Assembly (NCBI GenBank): GCA_944386375.1
Contig: CALXAW010000017.1
Location: 1 to 17,137, forward strand
Direction of reading: 5' to 3'
Length of the DNA: 17,137 nucleotides
Origin: an uncultured Clostridia bacterium
GTDB taxonomy: Bacteria > Bacillota > Clostridia > TANB77 > CAG-508
Part shown: positions 1-5,003 of the stretch, piece after piece
How positions within the stretch are numbered: position 1 is the stretch's first letter
Layout of the letters: each line of letters starts with the position of its first letter
Translations under genes and position numbers: made by a program
Notes under the pieces: model-generated
Told to the model about the DNA's origin: nothing
Database searches by the model: none
Seen by the model: the letters and a program-made list of their open reading frames with translations, nothing else

Positions 1-38
1 AAAGATTTGAAGTTTTTAAAATTAAATTTTATTAACAT
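1..38 (-). CDS. Truncated 5' end of an unknown minus-strand gene
   Basis: Only the first 12 codons are inside the window (MLIKFNFKNFKS, running off the left edge), so no function can be assigned. It is called a gene because its control signals are strong. An AGGAG ribosome site lies at 52-48, nine bases before the ATG at 38-36, and a consensus promoter lies just upstream. An in-frame ATG at 47-45 abuts the ribosome site and is a less likely start. It points away from the tRNA-Gln fragment at 361-408, so it may belong to an element inserted there. That is inference from position only. Confidence 0.45.
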   Translation of the reverse strand, partial: MLIKFNFKNFKS

Positions 39-60
39 TGTTCTCATCTCCTATAATAGT

Positions 61-89
61 ATTATATGAATTTTTATCAAAAAAGTCAA
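61..89 (-). promoter_or_regulatory. Sigma-A promoter for the truncated minus-strand gene
   Basis: On the minus strand, TTGACT (89-84) and TATAAT (66-61) are separated by exactly 17 bases, five of six and six of six matches to consensus. The predicted transcript would start near 54 and have a leader of only about 15 bases. A perfect palindrome, TGAGA-AAAAA-TCTCA (96-110), sits just upstream of the -35 box and could be an operator; this is inference. Confidence 0.7.
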
Positions 90-202
90 CAAAAATGAGA
101 AAAAATCTCAAATATAATATTATTTTATGCAAATTTTATAAAAATATACAATAATAAAAATATCATGAGATAGACTACTGTTATTTATTAAATATTTTTT
201 AG

Positions 203-223
203 GTCTAACAAATGTCTAACAAA
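203..223 (+). repeat. Two in-phase 10-bp direct repeats beside the tRNA fragment
   Basis: GTCTAACAAA occurs at 203-212 and again at 214-223, an 11-base period (about one helical turn). A related GTTTAACAAA lies at 456-465, on the other side of the tRNA-Gln 3' fragment. Helically phased short direct repeats near an attachment core are typical of arm-type binding sites for tyrosine recombinases. The repeats are visible; the role is inferred from the neighbouring tRNA remnant. Confidence 0.5.
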
Positions 224-360
224 ATCTTAAAAAAATCCAAAAGTTAATATACATTATTAAATCAAAAAATATTAAAAATAATTTTAAAATTTGCCTAAAA
301 ATAGGTGGTTTATCAAATGTTAAACATAAACAAAAAGTAATAACAAACATCAAACTTCAA

Positions 361-408
361 AGACTTTGACTCTGGCATGCGCTAGTTCGAATCTAGCCAG
401 CCCAGCCA
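361..408 (+). other. 3' half of tRNA-Gln(UUG), likely integration-site remnant
   Basis: The sequence folds as the 3' part of a tRNA. The anticodon loop CTTTGAC (364-370) has anticodon TTG, followed by 3' anticodon strand TCTGG (371-375), a 5-base variable loop, T arm GCTAG-TTCGAAT-CTAGC (381-397), acceptor strand CAGCCCA (398-404), discriminator G and encoded CCA (406-408). The 5' half is absent: no TGGGCTG strand or D arm lies upstream, and only three of five anticodon-stem pairs remain. Integrases of phages and integrative elements that use tRNA genes duplicate exactly this 3' part, from anticodon loop to CCA, at one element end. The intact gene would then lie to the left of the window. A decayed tRNA gene is the alternative. 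Confidence 0.8.
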
Positions 409-411
409 AGC

Positions 412-452
412 AAAATAACAACTTTCAAGAAATTGAGAGTTGTTATTTTTTT
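412..452 (+). terminator. Intrinsic terminator after the tRNA-Gln fragment
   Basis: A stem of at least 13 pairs (about 416-428 with 433-445, one G-U pair) closes a GAAA tetraloop and runs into T7 (446-452). It probably ended the original tRNA-Gln transcript and stayed with the 3' fragment. Confidence 0.8.
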
Positions 453-518
453 CTGTTTAACAAATTAAAAATTTAATAAATGATTTTATTTAATGGTAAA
501 AATCAATAAAATTATTAT

Positions 519-643
519 AAAAGTCGCTTTGCTCCACTGTTGCACTTTAGTTTACTTACGTAAAATTGGCGCTTGAACAAATTTACGGAAAGCCAACGAA
601 AAAGTTTTAAATGCTGTTAATAAAATGGCTTTCCGATTTGTTC
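519..643 (+). repeat. Modular palindromic repeat, copy 1 (box, short palindrome, large hairpin)
   Basis: Three modules are joined. The first is a box AAAAGTCGCTTTGCTCCA (519-536). The second is a short palindrome TTTAC-TTAC-GTAAA followed by TTGGCGC. The third is a nested hairpin with outer arms GAACAAAT (575-582) and ATTTGTTC (636-643) and inner arms CGGAAAGCCA (586-595) and TGGCTTTCCG (626-635), all perfectly paired. The same modules recur at 2820-2973, 4565-4765 and, decayed, at 6964-7050. The region holds no credible reading frame. Confidence 0.85.
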
Positions 644-672
644 TTGCTATTCAATTTTAGGTATGATATAAT
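644..672 (+). promoter_or_regulatory. Promoter of the small unknown gene at 793
   Basis: TTGCTA (644-649), a 17-base spacer and TATAAT (667-672). It starts at the very base after the repeat hairpin ends at 643. The predicted start near 679 would place hairpin 695-737 in the 5' leader. Confidence 0.6.
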
Positions 673-694
673 TCAAACAAATTAAATATAACTG

Positions 695-760
695 TTTTAT
701 ATTAATTAGAAAGTAATACTTTCTAATTAATATAAAAGTTGCTTCGCTCCAGCGATGCAT
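695..760 (+). repeat. Perfect 20-bp hairpin plus GTYGCT..GCTCC box
   Basis: Arms 695-714 and 718-737 pair at all 20 positions around a 3-base loop, with core AAAGT-AAT-ACTTT. The box AAAAGTTGCTTCGCTCCA follows directly (734-751), overlapping the last hairpin bases. The same hairpin-then-box order is seen at 4299-4352 and, reversed, at 4748-4800 and 14579-14628. It lies between the predicted promoter and the gene at 793, so it may be transcribed in its leader. No T-run follows, so it is not a standard terminator. Confidence 0.85.
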
Positions 761-792
761 ACAGTAAAATATATGTAAAGGAGATAAAAAAG

Positions 793-1161
793 ATGATAGT
801 AACAAAAATGTATATGACAAAAGAAGGAGATTTAGCAGCAGTTATTATAGAAGATGGTAGATATACAAACTTTATTATGACACCAGAAATTGTAGCATTA
901 GATACAGAAGGATTGCTAGAAGAAGCAAGATTAGGTTTCCCAGAAGCATTTATGTATGATGGAGAAACACACTCATTAGAAGAAATTGCAAAAATTCAAG
1001 AAGAAGAAAGCACATTAGTTGCAGAAATAGGAGAAGATACAATTATATATCCAAAACGAATGAATGAATATATACAAGGAATTTTTGGAATAGAATTAGG
1101 AGAAGAACTTTGGAACGAAATATTGCAAAAACCAGAAAGTAACCAAGGCATAAAAATTTAA
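793..1161 (+). CDS. Small acidic protein of unknown function
   Basis: I do not recognise this 122-residue protein. The ATG at 793 is chosen because AAAGGAG (777-783) lies nine bases before it. An in-frame ATG at 739 would translate the repeat box and has no ribosome site. The protein begins MIVTKMYMTKEGDLAAVIIEDGR, which suggests a small beta-rich domain, followed by a Glu-rich stretch near residues 58-80. It has no signal peptide, membrane segment or cysteine motif, so it is probably cytoplasmic. It has its own promoter (644-672) and is followed after 88 bases by the diphosphatase gene, with no clear terminator between, only a weak GCCTTC/GAAGGC inverted repeat. It may be cotranscribed with that gene. 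Confidence 0.75.
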   Translation: MIVTKMYMTKEGDLAAVIIEDGRYTNFIMTPEIVALDTEGLLEEARLGFPEAFMYDGETHSLEEIAKIQEEESTLVAEIGEDTIIYPKRMNEYIQGIFGIELGEELWNEILQKPESNQGIKI

Positions 1162-1249
1162 AAAATTCGCAAAAATATATAAGAATAAAAAAATAAGCCT
1201 TCCATAAATGTAATTTTGCTGAAGGCGATTAAGGAATGAGAGAATATTT

Positions 1250-1858
1250 ATGAAATTTATATATGGAACAGGAAATAGCAAAAAAATAGAAGAAGTAAAA
1301 AGATTTTTTAAAACACAAAAAAATATAGAATTAGAAATATTATCATTAAAAGATATAGGCTTTAATGAAGAAATTATAGAAGATGGAAAAACATTTGAAG
1401 AAAATTCAAAAATAAAGGCAGAAGCAATAAAAAAATATTGTAATAAAAACAATATAAACGAAATAATTATAACAGATGATGCAGGTTTATGTGTAGACGA
1501 ATTAAACGGAAGACCAGGAGTATTAAGTGCAAGATATGCAGGAGACCATGCACCACAAGAAGTAGTGTTAAACAAATTACTAAACGAAATGAAAGAAATA
1601 CCAGAAGGAAAAAGAACAGCAACATTTGTATGTGTATTAACAGCAATAATGCCAGATGGAAAAATTATAGTAGAAAGAGGAGAAACAAGAGGAAAAATTG
1701 CTACAAAGCCAGGGCAAATGGGAAAACTAACATATAATCCAATATTTATAGCAGACGGATTTGATGTAGTAATGAGCGAAATGCAACCAGAAGATTTAAA
1801 AGTAACACATAGAGAAAAAGCCTTTTTAAAAATGATAGAAAAGCTGGAAAAAAATTAA
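1250..1858 (+). CDS. rdgB: XTP/dITP diphosphatase (Ham1/RdgB family), variant base-binding motif
   Basis: Ham1-family enzymes hydrolyse non-canonical purine triphosphates such as dITP and XTP to monophosphate and pyrophosphate, keeping them out of DNA and RNA. The 202-residue length is normal. Family motifs are visible: GTGNSKKIEE (6-15, phosphate and metal binding), TFEENSKIKAEA (48-59), and DDAGLCVDELNGRPGVLSARYAG (76-98), with the catalytic Asp in DDAGL. One oddity is that the usual GFGYDPIF near residue 160 reads GKLTYNPIF, so the Phe and Asp that contact the base in characterised relatives are Leu and Asn. The later SHR is THR (186-188), a mild change. It probably remains an NTP pyrophosphatase, but base choice could differ. 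A GAGAG ribosome site (1238-1242) precedes the ATG. The MBL-fold gene follows 46 bases on, likely in the same transcript. Confidence 0.9.
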   Translation: MKFIYGTGNSKKIEEVKRFFKTQKNIELEILSLKDIGFNEEIIEDGKTFEENSKIKAEAIKKYCNKNNINEIIITDDAGLCVDELNGRPGVLSARYAGDHAPQEVVLNKLLNEMKEIPEGKRTATFVCVLTAIMPDGKIIVERGETRGKIATKPGQMGKLTYNPIFIADGFDVVMSEMQPEDLKVTHREKAFLKMIEKLEKN

Positions 1859-1904
1859 AACAAGTATAACAGACCTATAAACATCCAATATAAGGGGGAA
1901 GAAT

Positions 1905-2819
1905 ATGAAAAACGAAAATAAAAAAAATAGTAAAAAAGCAATAAAAATATTTATAATATTAGTTTTGCTATTTGCAATTTTGTTTGTATTAGACGAAATT
2001 TTTTTCTCACCTAAAAATAATACACAAAATATAAATACAGATAATACAATTCAAAACACTGAAAATGAAGAAATATCAAAACAAGAACCCAAAACCGATT
2101 TAAAAATAGAATACATAAATGCAGGTCAAGCAGACTGTACAATAATAGAAAACAATGGCCAAGTAATGCTAATAGATACAGGAAGTAAAGAACAAGAAGA
2201 AAACACAGTAAATTATATAAAAAATAAAAATATTGCAAAAATAAACTATATATTTATAACAAATCCAAATGAAGAACACATAGGTGGTCTTAAAAAAATA
2301 TTAGAAAACTTTGAAGTAGAAAATATATATTTACCAAGTGTGCAAATAAATTCTGAGCTATTTATAGACTCTGTTGTAGCAATACAAGATAAAGGGCTAA
2401 AAATAAAATCACCAGAAGAAGGAGCAATATTTAAATTAGGAGATGCAGCATGTAACATTGTTTCTGCTAAAGTAGAGCCACAAGATATAAACTATTCTTC
2501 AATAATAATAAAAATAACTTATGGAGAAAAAAGATTTTTATTTATGAGTGATGCAGAAACAAAAACAGAAACAGAAGAAGATTGGGAAGATATAGATGTG
2601 TTAAAAGTAGGAAACCATGGTTCGGACATGGGAACATCTGTAGAATTTTTAGACCAAACCAAACCAGAATTTGCAATAATTACAACAGATCAAAATACTA
2701 AACCAGATATATTAAGTAGACTAGAAAATATAGGAGCTACAATATACAATACAAATCAAAATGGAACAATCACACTTACAACTAATGGAAAGGACATAAA
2801 TATAGAAAAAGAAAAATAG
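1905..2819 (+). CDS. Membrane-anchored ComEC-like metallo-beta-lactamase-fold protein with degenerate metal site
   Basis: 304 residues. An N-terminal membrane anchor (about 13-30) is followed by an Asn/Gln-rich linker and an extracellular MBL-fold domain (about 66-300) of the type found at the C terminus of ComEC and in standalone relatives. Fold markers are IEYINAGQADC (68-78), LIDTGS (89-94), IGGL (126-129), FLFMSDAE (211-218) and DVLKVGNHGS (231-240). In active relatives the metal is held by a THxHxDH-type motif and by HHGS. Here these are TNPNEEH (119-125) and NHGS (237-240), and TGD is MSD. Only one His of the first motif survives, so catalysis is doubtful. It may be a binding protein or a relic. 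A GGGGGA ribosome site (about 1893-1898) sits before the ATG. It follows rdgB by 46 bases. Confidence 0.85.
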   Translation: MKNENKKNSKKAIKIFIILVLLFAILFVLDEIFFSPKNNTQNINTDNTIQNTENEEISKQEPKTDLKIEYINAGQADCTIIENNGQVMLIDTGSKEQEENTVNYIKNKNIAKINYIFITNPNEEHIGGLKKILENFEVENIYLPSVQINSELFIDSVVAIQDKGLKIKSPEEGAIFKLGDAACNIVSAKVEPQDINYSSIIIKITYGEKRFLFMSDAETKTETEEDWEDIDVLKVGNHGSDMGTSVEFLDQTKPEFAIITTDQNTKPDILSRLENIGATIYNTNQNGTITLTTNGKDINIEKEK

Positions 2820-2973
2820 AGCAAAGCGACTTTTTGTATAGGAAAAACTCGATTTTCCCATACAAGAACAAATCGGAAAGCCATTTCATTAGCGAAATTT
2901 ATAATTTTTTCGTTGGCTTTCCGTAAATTTGTTTAAGCGCCAAATTTTATGAAATAAAAATCATGCGCAACTT
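2820..2973 (-). repeat. Modular palindromic repeat, copy 2 (reverse orientation)
   Basis: This copy lies between two convergent genes. It starts with the box fragment AAAGCGACTTTTT (2824-2836) and hairpin 2834-2846/2853-2865 (12 of 13 pairs). The large hairpin follows, with GAACAAAT (2866-2873) and CGGAAAGCCA (2874-2883) pairing TGGCTTTCCG (2914-2923) and ATTTGTTT (2927-2934). GCGCCAA and a short palindrome TTTTAT-GAA-ATAAAA (2945-2959) complete it. That palindrome is TTTAC/GTAAA in copy 1: both arms have changed together. It may serve as a two-way transcription barrier, but no long T-run supports that. Confidence 0.85.
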
Positions 2974-2984
2974 GTTTAAAATTA

Positions 2985-3686
2985 TTATAGCAATTTTACT
3001 AACCTTATAGTAACATAATCATTAGAATTTTCTGCCTTAATACGTATAGAATGACCAGTATTATTAACAAACTTAAAATCATAACTACCGTAAGCAACAG
3101 CAGCATCTTTTCCATTTTGAATATATGGAACCTTATTACTATGCTCATGCCTTTCTGTAACAGTTAAACTAGGCACCTTTAAAACAGCATTATAAAGAGT
3201 AGTACTAATTTGGCAATTACCACCACCGTAGCCCTTAGTCTTTTTACCATCAGTATAAATATCTGCTTCTTTATACCCTTTACTAGAAGTAGCCTTTCCT
3301 ACAGTATTACAAAAAGAAAAAGTAGCACCATTTGCAACATCAGTATTATTTAAAGTAGAGCAAGTAATATTAATATTATTTTGCCTTGCACTATCTTTAG
3401 TATATATTTTAGTAGAAAAAGAAGCTATTTCTTCGGCTTCAGTAGGAGTAGCTGCCTGAGCAGCTTGTGCTTGAGCCTGAGCTTGTCTTTCTTGGGCAAC
3501 TTGGTTTTCAGCATCTTTATTGGCAGTATCATCATTAGAAGTAGAATTTTGTGTTGTATTATTTTCTGTTGCAGTCCTTTGAGCCTCGTAGTTACTATTA
3601 TTATTAGAATTATTATTATAAAAATAAAATAAGCCACCTGCTATTAATATAGCTAAAACAATAGCAATTATAATTCCCTTTTTCAT
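2985..3686 (-). CDS. VanW family protein, membrane anchored
   Basis: 233 residues. An N-terminal membrane anchor (4-23) is followed by a low-complexity Asn/Thr/Gln/Ala-rich linker (24-85, including repeated QA) and one VanW domain (about 90-233). The diagnostic core is GGGNCQISTTLYNA (154-167), with NGATFSF upstream and the conserved ERHEHS and AYGSYDFKFVNNT segments downstream. VanW proteins are named from vancomycin-resistance clusters, but most occur outside them, and their biochemical role is not established. A cell-wall role on the outer face of the membrane is the usual inference. No van genes are near. It is shorter than family members that carry an extra peptidoglycan-binding domain. 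An AGGAG site lies 13 bases before the ATG. It converges with the MBL-fold gene. Confidence 0.9.
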   Translation of the reverse strand: MKKGIIIAIVLAILIAGGLFYFYNNNSNNNSNYEAQRTATENNTTQNSTSNDDTANKDAENQVAQERQAQAQAQAAQAATPTEAEEIASFSTKIYTKDSARQNNINITCSTLNNTDVANGATFSFCNTVGKATSSKGYKEADIYTDGKKTKGYGGGNCQISTTLYNAVLKVPSLTVTERHEHSNKVPYIQNGKDAAVAYGSYDFKFVNNTGHSIRIKAENSNDYVTIRLVKLL

Positions 3687-3755
3687 ATTTAATTATCAGC
3701 TCCTATTTAGAAATAAAAATTTTCTTAACTAGTATAACCAAAAACAGCTAAAATA

Positions 3756-3784
3756 TTGACAAATGTGAAAAATAAAAGTATAAT
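3756..3784 (+). promoter_or_regulatory. Perfect consensus sigma-A promoter
   Basis: TTGACA (3756-3761), a 17-base spacer and TATAAT (3779-3784) match consensus at all twelve positions. It drives the 53-residue peptide gene at 3819 and diverges from the VanW gene. Confidence 0.85.
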
Positions 3785-3818
3785 TAAATATGTAAAATAA
3801 ATTTTAAGGAGAAACGCT

Positions 3819-3980
3819 ATGCTAGCAAAATATTGGAAAAAGATAGGAATATTAATATTAATAATAGCATGTATAATAAATGTAATGTCAAAATTGGTAA
3901 ATAAAGTAGCACTAAATGACGAACTAAAAGCATCTGTACAATATTTATACAATGAAGCAAAACAAGAAAATAACAAATAA
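3819..3980 (+). CDS. Small single-pass membrane peptide, 53 residues
   Basis: This gene is easily missed because it is short, but its signals are excellent. A perfect consensus promoter lies at 3756-3784 and AAGGAG (3806-3811) is seven bases before the ATG. The translation starts MLAKYWKKIGILILIIACII. It has a short basic N terminus, one hydrophobic helix (about 9-24) and a charged tail ending KQENNK. The positive-inside rule suggests the N terminus is in the cytoplasm and the tail outside. I do not recognise a family. It lies 88 bases upstream of rpmE, with no clear terminator between, so some readthrough into rpmE is possible. Options include a membrane-protein modulator or a toxin-like peptide, but nothing in the sequence decides this. 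Confidence 0.7.
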   Translation: MLAKYWKKIGILILIIACIINVMSKLVNKVALNDELKASVQYLYNEAKQENNK

Positions 3981-3993
3981 TTTAAACAAAAAC

Positions 3994-4023
3994 TTGAAAA
4001 CTTATAAAAAGTATGTTAATATA
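3994..4023 (+). promoter_or_regulatory. Candidate promoter of rpmE
   Basis: TTGAAA (3994-3999), an 18-base spacer and TAATAT (4018-4023). The same TAATAT -10 is used at the greA promoter (16572-16577). The match is reasonable, not decisive. Confidence 0.45.
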
Positions 4024-4067
4024 ATATATGGAAAATTTATTTTAAACTAGAAAGAGGTGACTAATAA

Positions 4068-4268
4068 ATGAAAAAGGGATTACATCCAGAATATAACCAA
4101 ACAACAATAACATGTGCATGTGGAAATGTACTAGAAGTAGGTTCAACAAAAAAAGATATAAAAGTAGACGTATGTTCAAAATGCCATCCATACTGGACAG
4201 GTAATTTAAGACAAGACACAGTTGGAGGTAGAGCAGATAGATTTAAGAAAAAATACGGACTTGCATAA
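4068..4268 (+). CDS. rpmE: 50S ribosomal protein L31, zinc-binding type
   Basis: 66 residues, a normal length. L31 sits at the central protuberance of the 50S subunit and helps bridge the subunits. MKKGLHPEY at the start and DRFKKKYG at the end are family signatures. The zinc ligands are present as CAC (16-18) and CSKC (36-39), so this is the C+ form rather than the zinc-independent paralogue made under zinc starvation. AAAGAGGTGA (about 4050-4059) provides the ribosome site. The gene stands alone, with its own candidate promoter and a strong terminator five bases after the stop codon. Confidence 0.97.
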   Translation: MKKGLHPEYNQTTITCACGNVLEVGSTKKDIKVDVCSKCHPYWTGNLRQDTVGGRADRFKKKYGLA

Positions 4269-4273
4269 AAAAA

Positions 4274-4299
4274 CGAGCAAAACTGCTCGCTTTTTTTTT
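4274..4299 (+). terminator. Intrinsic terminator of rpmE
   Basis: CGAGCA (4274-4279) pairs with TGCTCG (4284-4289) around an AAAC loop, followed by C and T9 (4291-4299). The next palindrome starts at its last T. Confidence 0.92.
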
Positions 4300-4360
4300 A
4301 TATACTAGGAAAGTGATACTTTCCTAGTATATAAAAAAGTCGCTACGCTCCAAGGTTGCA
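4299..4360 (+). repeat. Perfect 16-bp hairpin plus GTCGCTACGCTCC box
   Basis: Arms 4299-4314 and 4318-4333 pair at all 16 positions around a GAT loop, with core AAAGT-GAT-ACTTT. The outer sequence TATATACTAGG differs from the hairpin at 695-737 yet is fully paired. AAAAAGTCGCTACGCTCCA follows, continuing to GGTTGCA (4354-4360). The box is repeated in inverted orientation at 4744-4765, so the two flank the sspH gene. Confidence 0.88.
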
Positions 4361-4367
4361 AAAATGT

Positions 4368-4544
4368 TTACAAACTTCTTTCATATAAATCTTTAATAAA
4401 AACATCTTTTTCTTCAAAATTATCAACAAATCCCACTTTAGCCATAGAACCATTAATCTCTTGAATCCAAACAGGTCTGTCCTCGTAAAAAACATCAAAC
4501 TTCTTATCATTATTTAAAATAGAATATATTCTGTTTACTTCCAT
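4368..4544 (-). CDS. sspH: H-type small acid-soluble spore protein
   Basis: The minus strand encodes 58 residues with an ATG at 4544-4542 and a GGAGG ribosome site (4553-4549) four bases upstream. The pattern matches the SspH family: an N-terminal helix MEVNRIYSIL, then the segment FDVFYEDRPVWIQEI (16-30) corresponding to the family V-x-Y-x-x-x-P-V-W-I-x-x-V core, an A-K-V strand (35-37) and a C-terminal V-x-I-x-D-L segment (48-53). Family length is about 59. SspH-type proteins are minor components of the spore core, made in the forespore late in sporulation in Bacillus. Their presence indicates a spore former. The gene lies inside inverted repeat boxes (4335-4360 and 4738-4765). I found no convincing sigma-G promoter; TTATACTAA about 60 bases upstream is only a partial match. 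Confidence 0.85.
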   Translation of the reverse strand: MEVNRIYSILNNDKKFDVFYEDRPVWIQEINGSMAKVGFVDNFEEKDVFIKDLYERSL

Positions 4545-4564
4545 AAAACCTCCAATCTAGCTAT

Positions 4565-4709
4565 AACAAAAGAAATGTGATTAAATAGTTATAATATTTT
4601 AGTATAATTACACATCACATATTTGTTAGTGCAATAAAAGAATAGAACAAAAGCGATGTGATTAAAATTTTTTAACATTTTAGCATAGTTACACATCGCG
4701 TATTTGTTC
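4565..4709 (+). repeat. Two tandem copies of an AACAAA/TTTGTT hairpin
   Basis: Unit 1 (4565-4627) has AACAAA/TTTGTT outside and ATGTG (4575-4579)/CACAT (4611-4615) inside. Unit 2 (4645-4709) has GAACAAA/TTTGTTC outside and GCGATGTG (4653-4660)/CACATCGC (4692-4699) inside. The units share GATGTGATTAAA-like and TTACACATC-like sequence and are about 80 bases apart. The outer arms match those of the hairpins at 575-643 and 2866-2934, but the inner arms are unrelated (GCGATGTG instead of CGGAAAGCCA). This is the same architecture with a different stem. Confidence 0.82.
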
Positions 4710-4800
4710 GTGCGCCAATTTTACGCAAGTAAAATTGTGTGTAACCTTGGAGCGTAGCGACTTTTATACTAATCCGAAAGTATGACTTTCCTGTTGTATA
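4710..4800 (-). repeat. Repeat boxes and decayed hairpin, reverse orientation
   Basis: Reading on the minus strand from 4800: a decayed hairpin of the AAAGT/ACTTT type (4765-4800, paired at the core and at TATAC/GTATA), then AAAAGTCGCTACGCTCCA (4765-4748), a GGTTACACA segment, the perfect palindrome CAATTTTAC-TTGC-GTAAAATTG (4736-4715), and GGCGCACGAACAAAT leading into unit 2 at 4709. Module order matches copy 1 at 519-643, but in inverted orientation. Confidence 0.8.
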
Positions 4801-4867
4801 AAAAATTTTATTAATTAATTATAATTATATTCAAAAAACAAAAATTAATACCTTATAATTACAATTA

Positions 4868-4896
4868 TTGACTAGAATAAAAATATAATATAAAAT
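4868..4896 (+). promoter_or_regulatory. Promoter of the nucleoside kinase operon
   Basis: TTGACT (4868-4873), a 17-base spacer and TAAAAT (4891-4896). The leader to the GTG at 5004 would be about 100 bases. It contains a small GTTTG-CAA-CAAAC hairpin (4974-4986) just before the ribosome site. Confidence 0.65.
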
Positions 4897-5003
4897 AATA
4901 AATGTTAAAATAAAACTAGTATACTATATAATTACAACACAATTTAGACTTATTAAATATAAATAAAAACCTGTTTGCAACAAACGAAAGGAATGATAAA
5001 AAA

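Noticed and set aside
695..737. Long hairpins of the repeat family as intrinsic terminators
   Set aside because: They are followed by A-rich or mixed sequence rather than a T-run on either strand beyond the stem, and one (695-737) sits downstream of a promoter ahead of its gene.
739..792. 18-codon N-terminal extension of the small unknown gene
   Set aside because: It translates the repeat box and lacks a ribosome site, while the ATG at 793 has AAAGGAG at good spacing.
1489..1737. Arg/Lys-rich plus-strand frame inside rdgB
   Set aside because: Out-of-frame reading of a strong Ham1-family gene; the basic composition comes from AGA/AAA-rich sequence.
2985..3686. VanW gene as evidence of vancomycin resistance
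   Set aside because: No vanH, vanA/B, vanX or van two-component genes are present; VanW-domain proteins are common in Clostridia outside resistance clusters.
3700..3760. Promoter for the VanW gene (TTGTCA and TATACT on the minus strand)
   Set aside because: The spacing is 20 bases, too long for a confident sigma-A promoter.
4565..4709. Tandem units as a CRISPR array
   Set aside because: Only two units, each an internal hairpin of about 63 bases with no unique spacer pattern and no cas genes in the window.
4868..5003. Riboswitch in the nucleoside kinase leader
   Set aside because: The leader of about 100 bases has only a 5-bp hairpin and no recognisable aptamer core.
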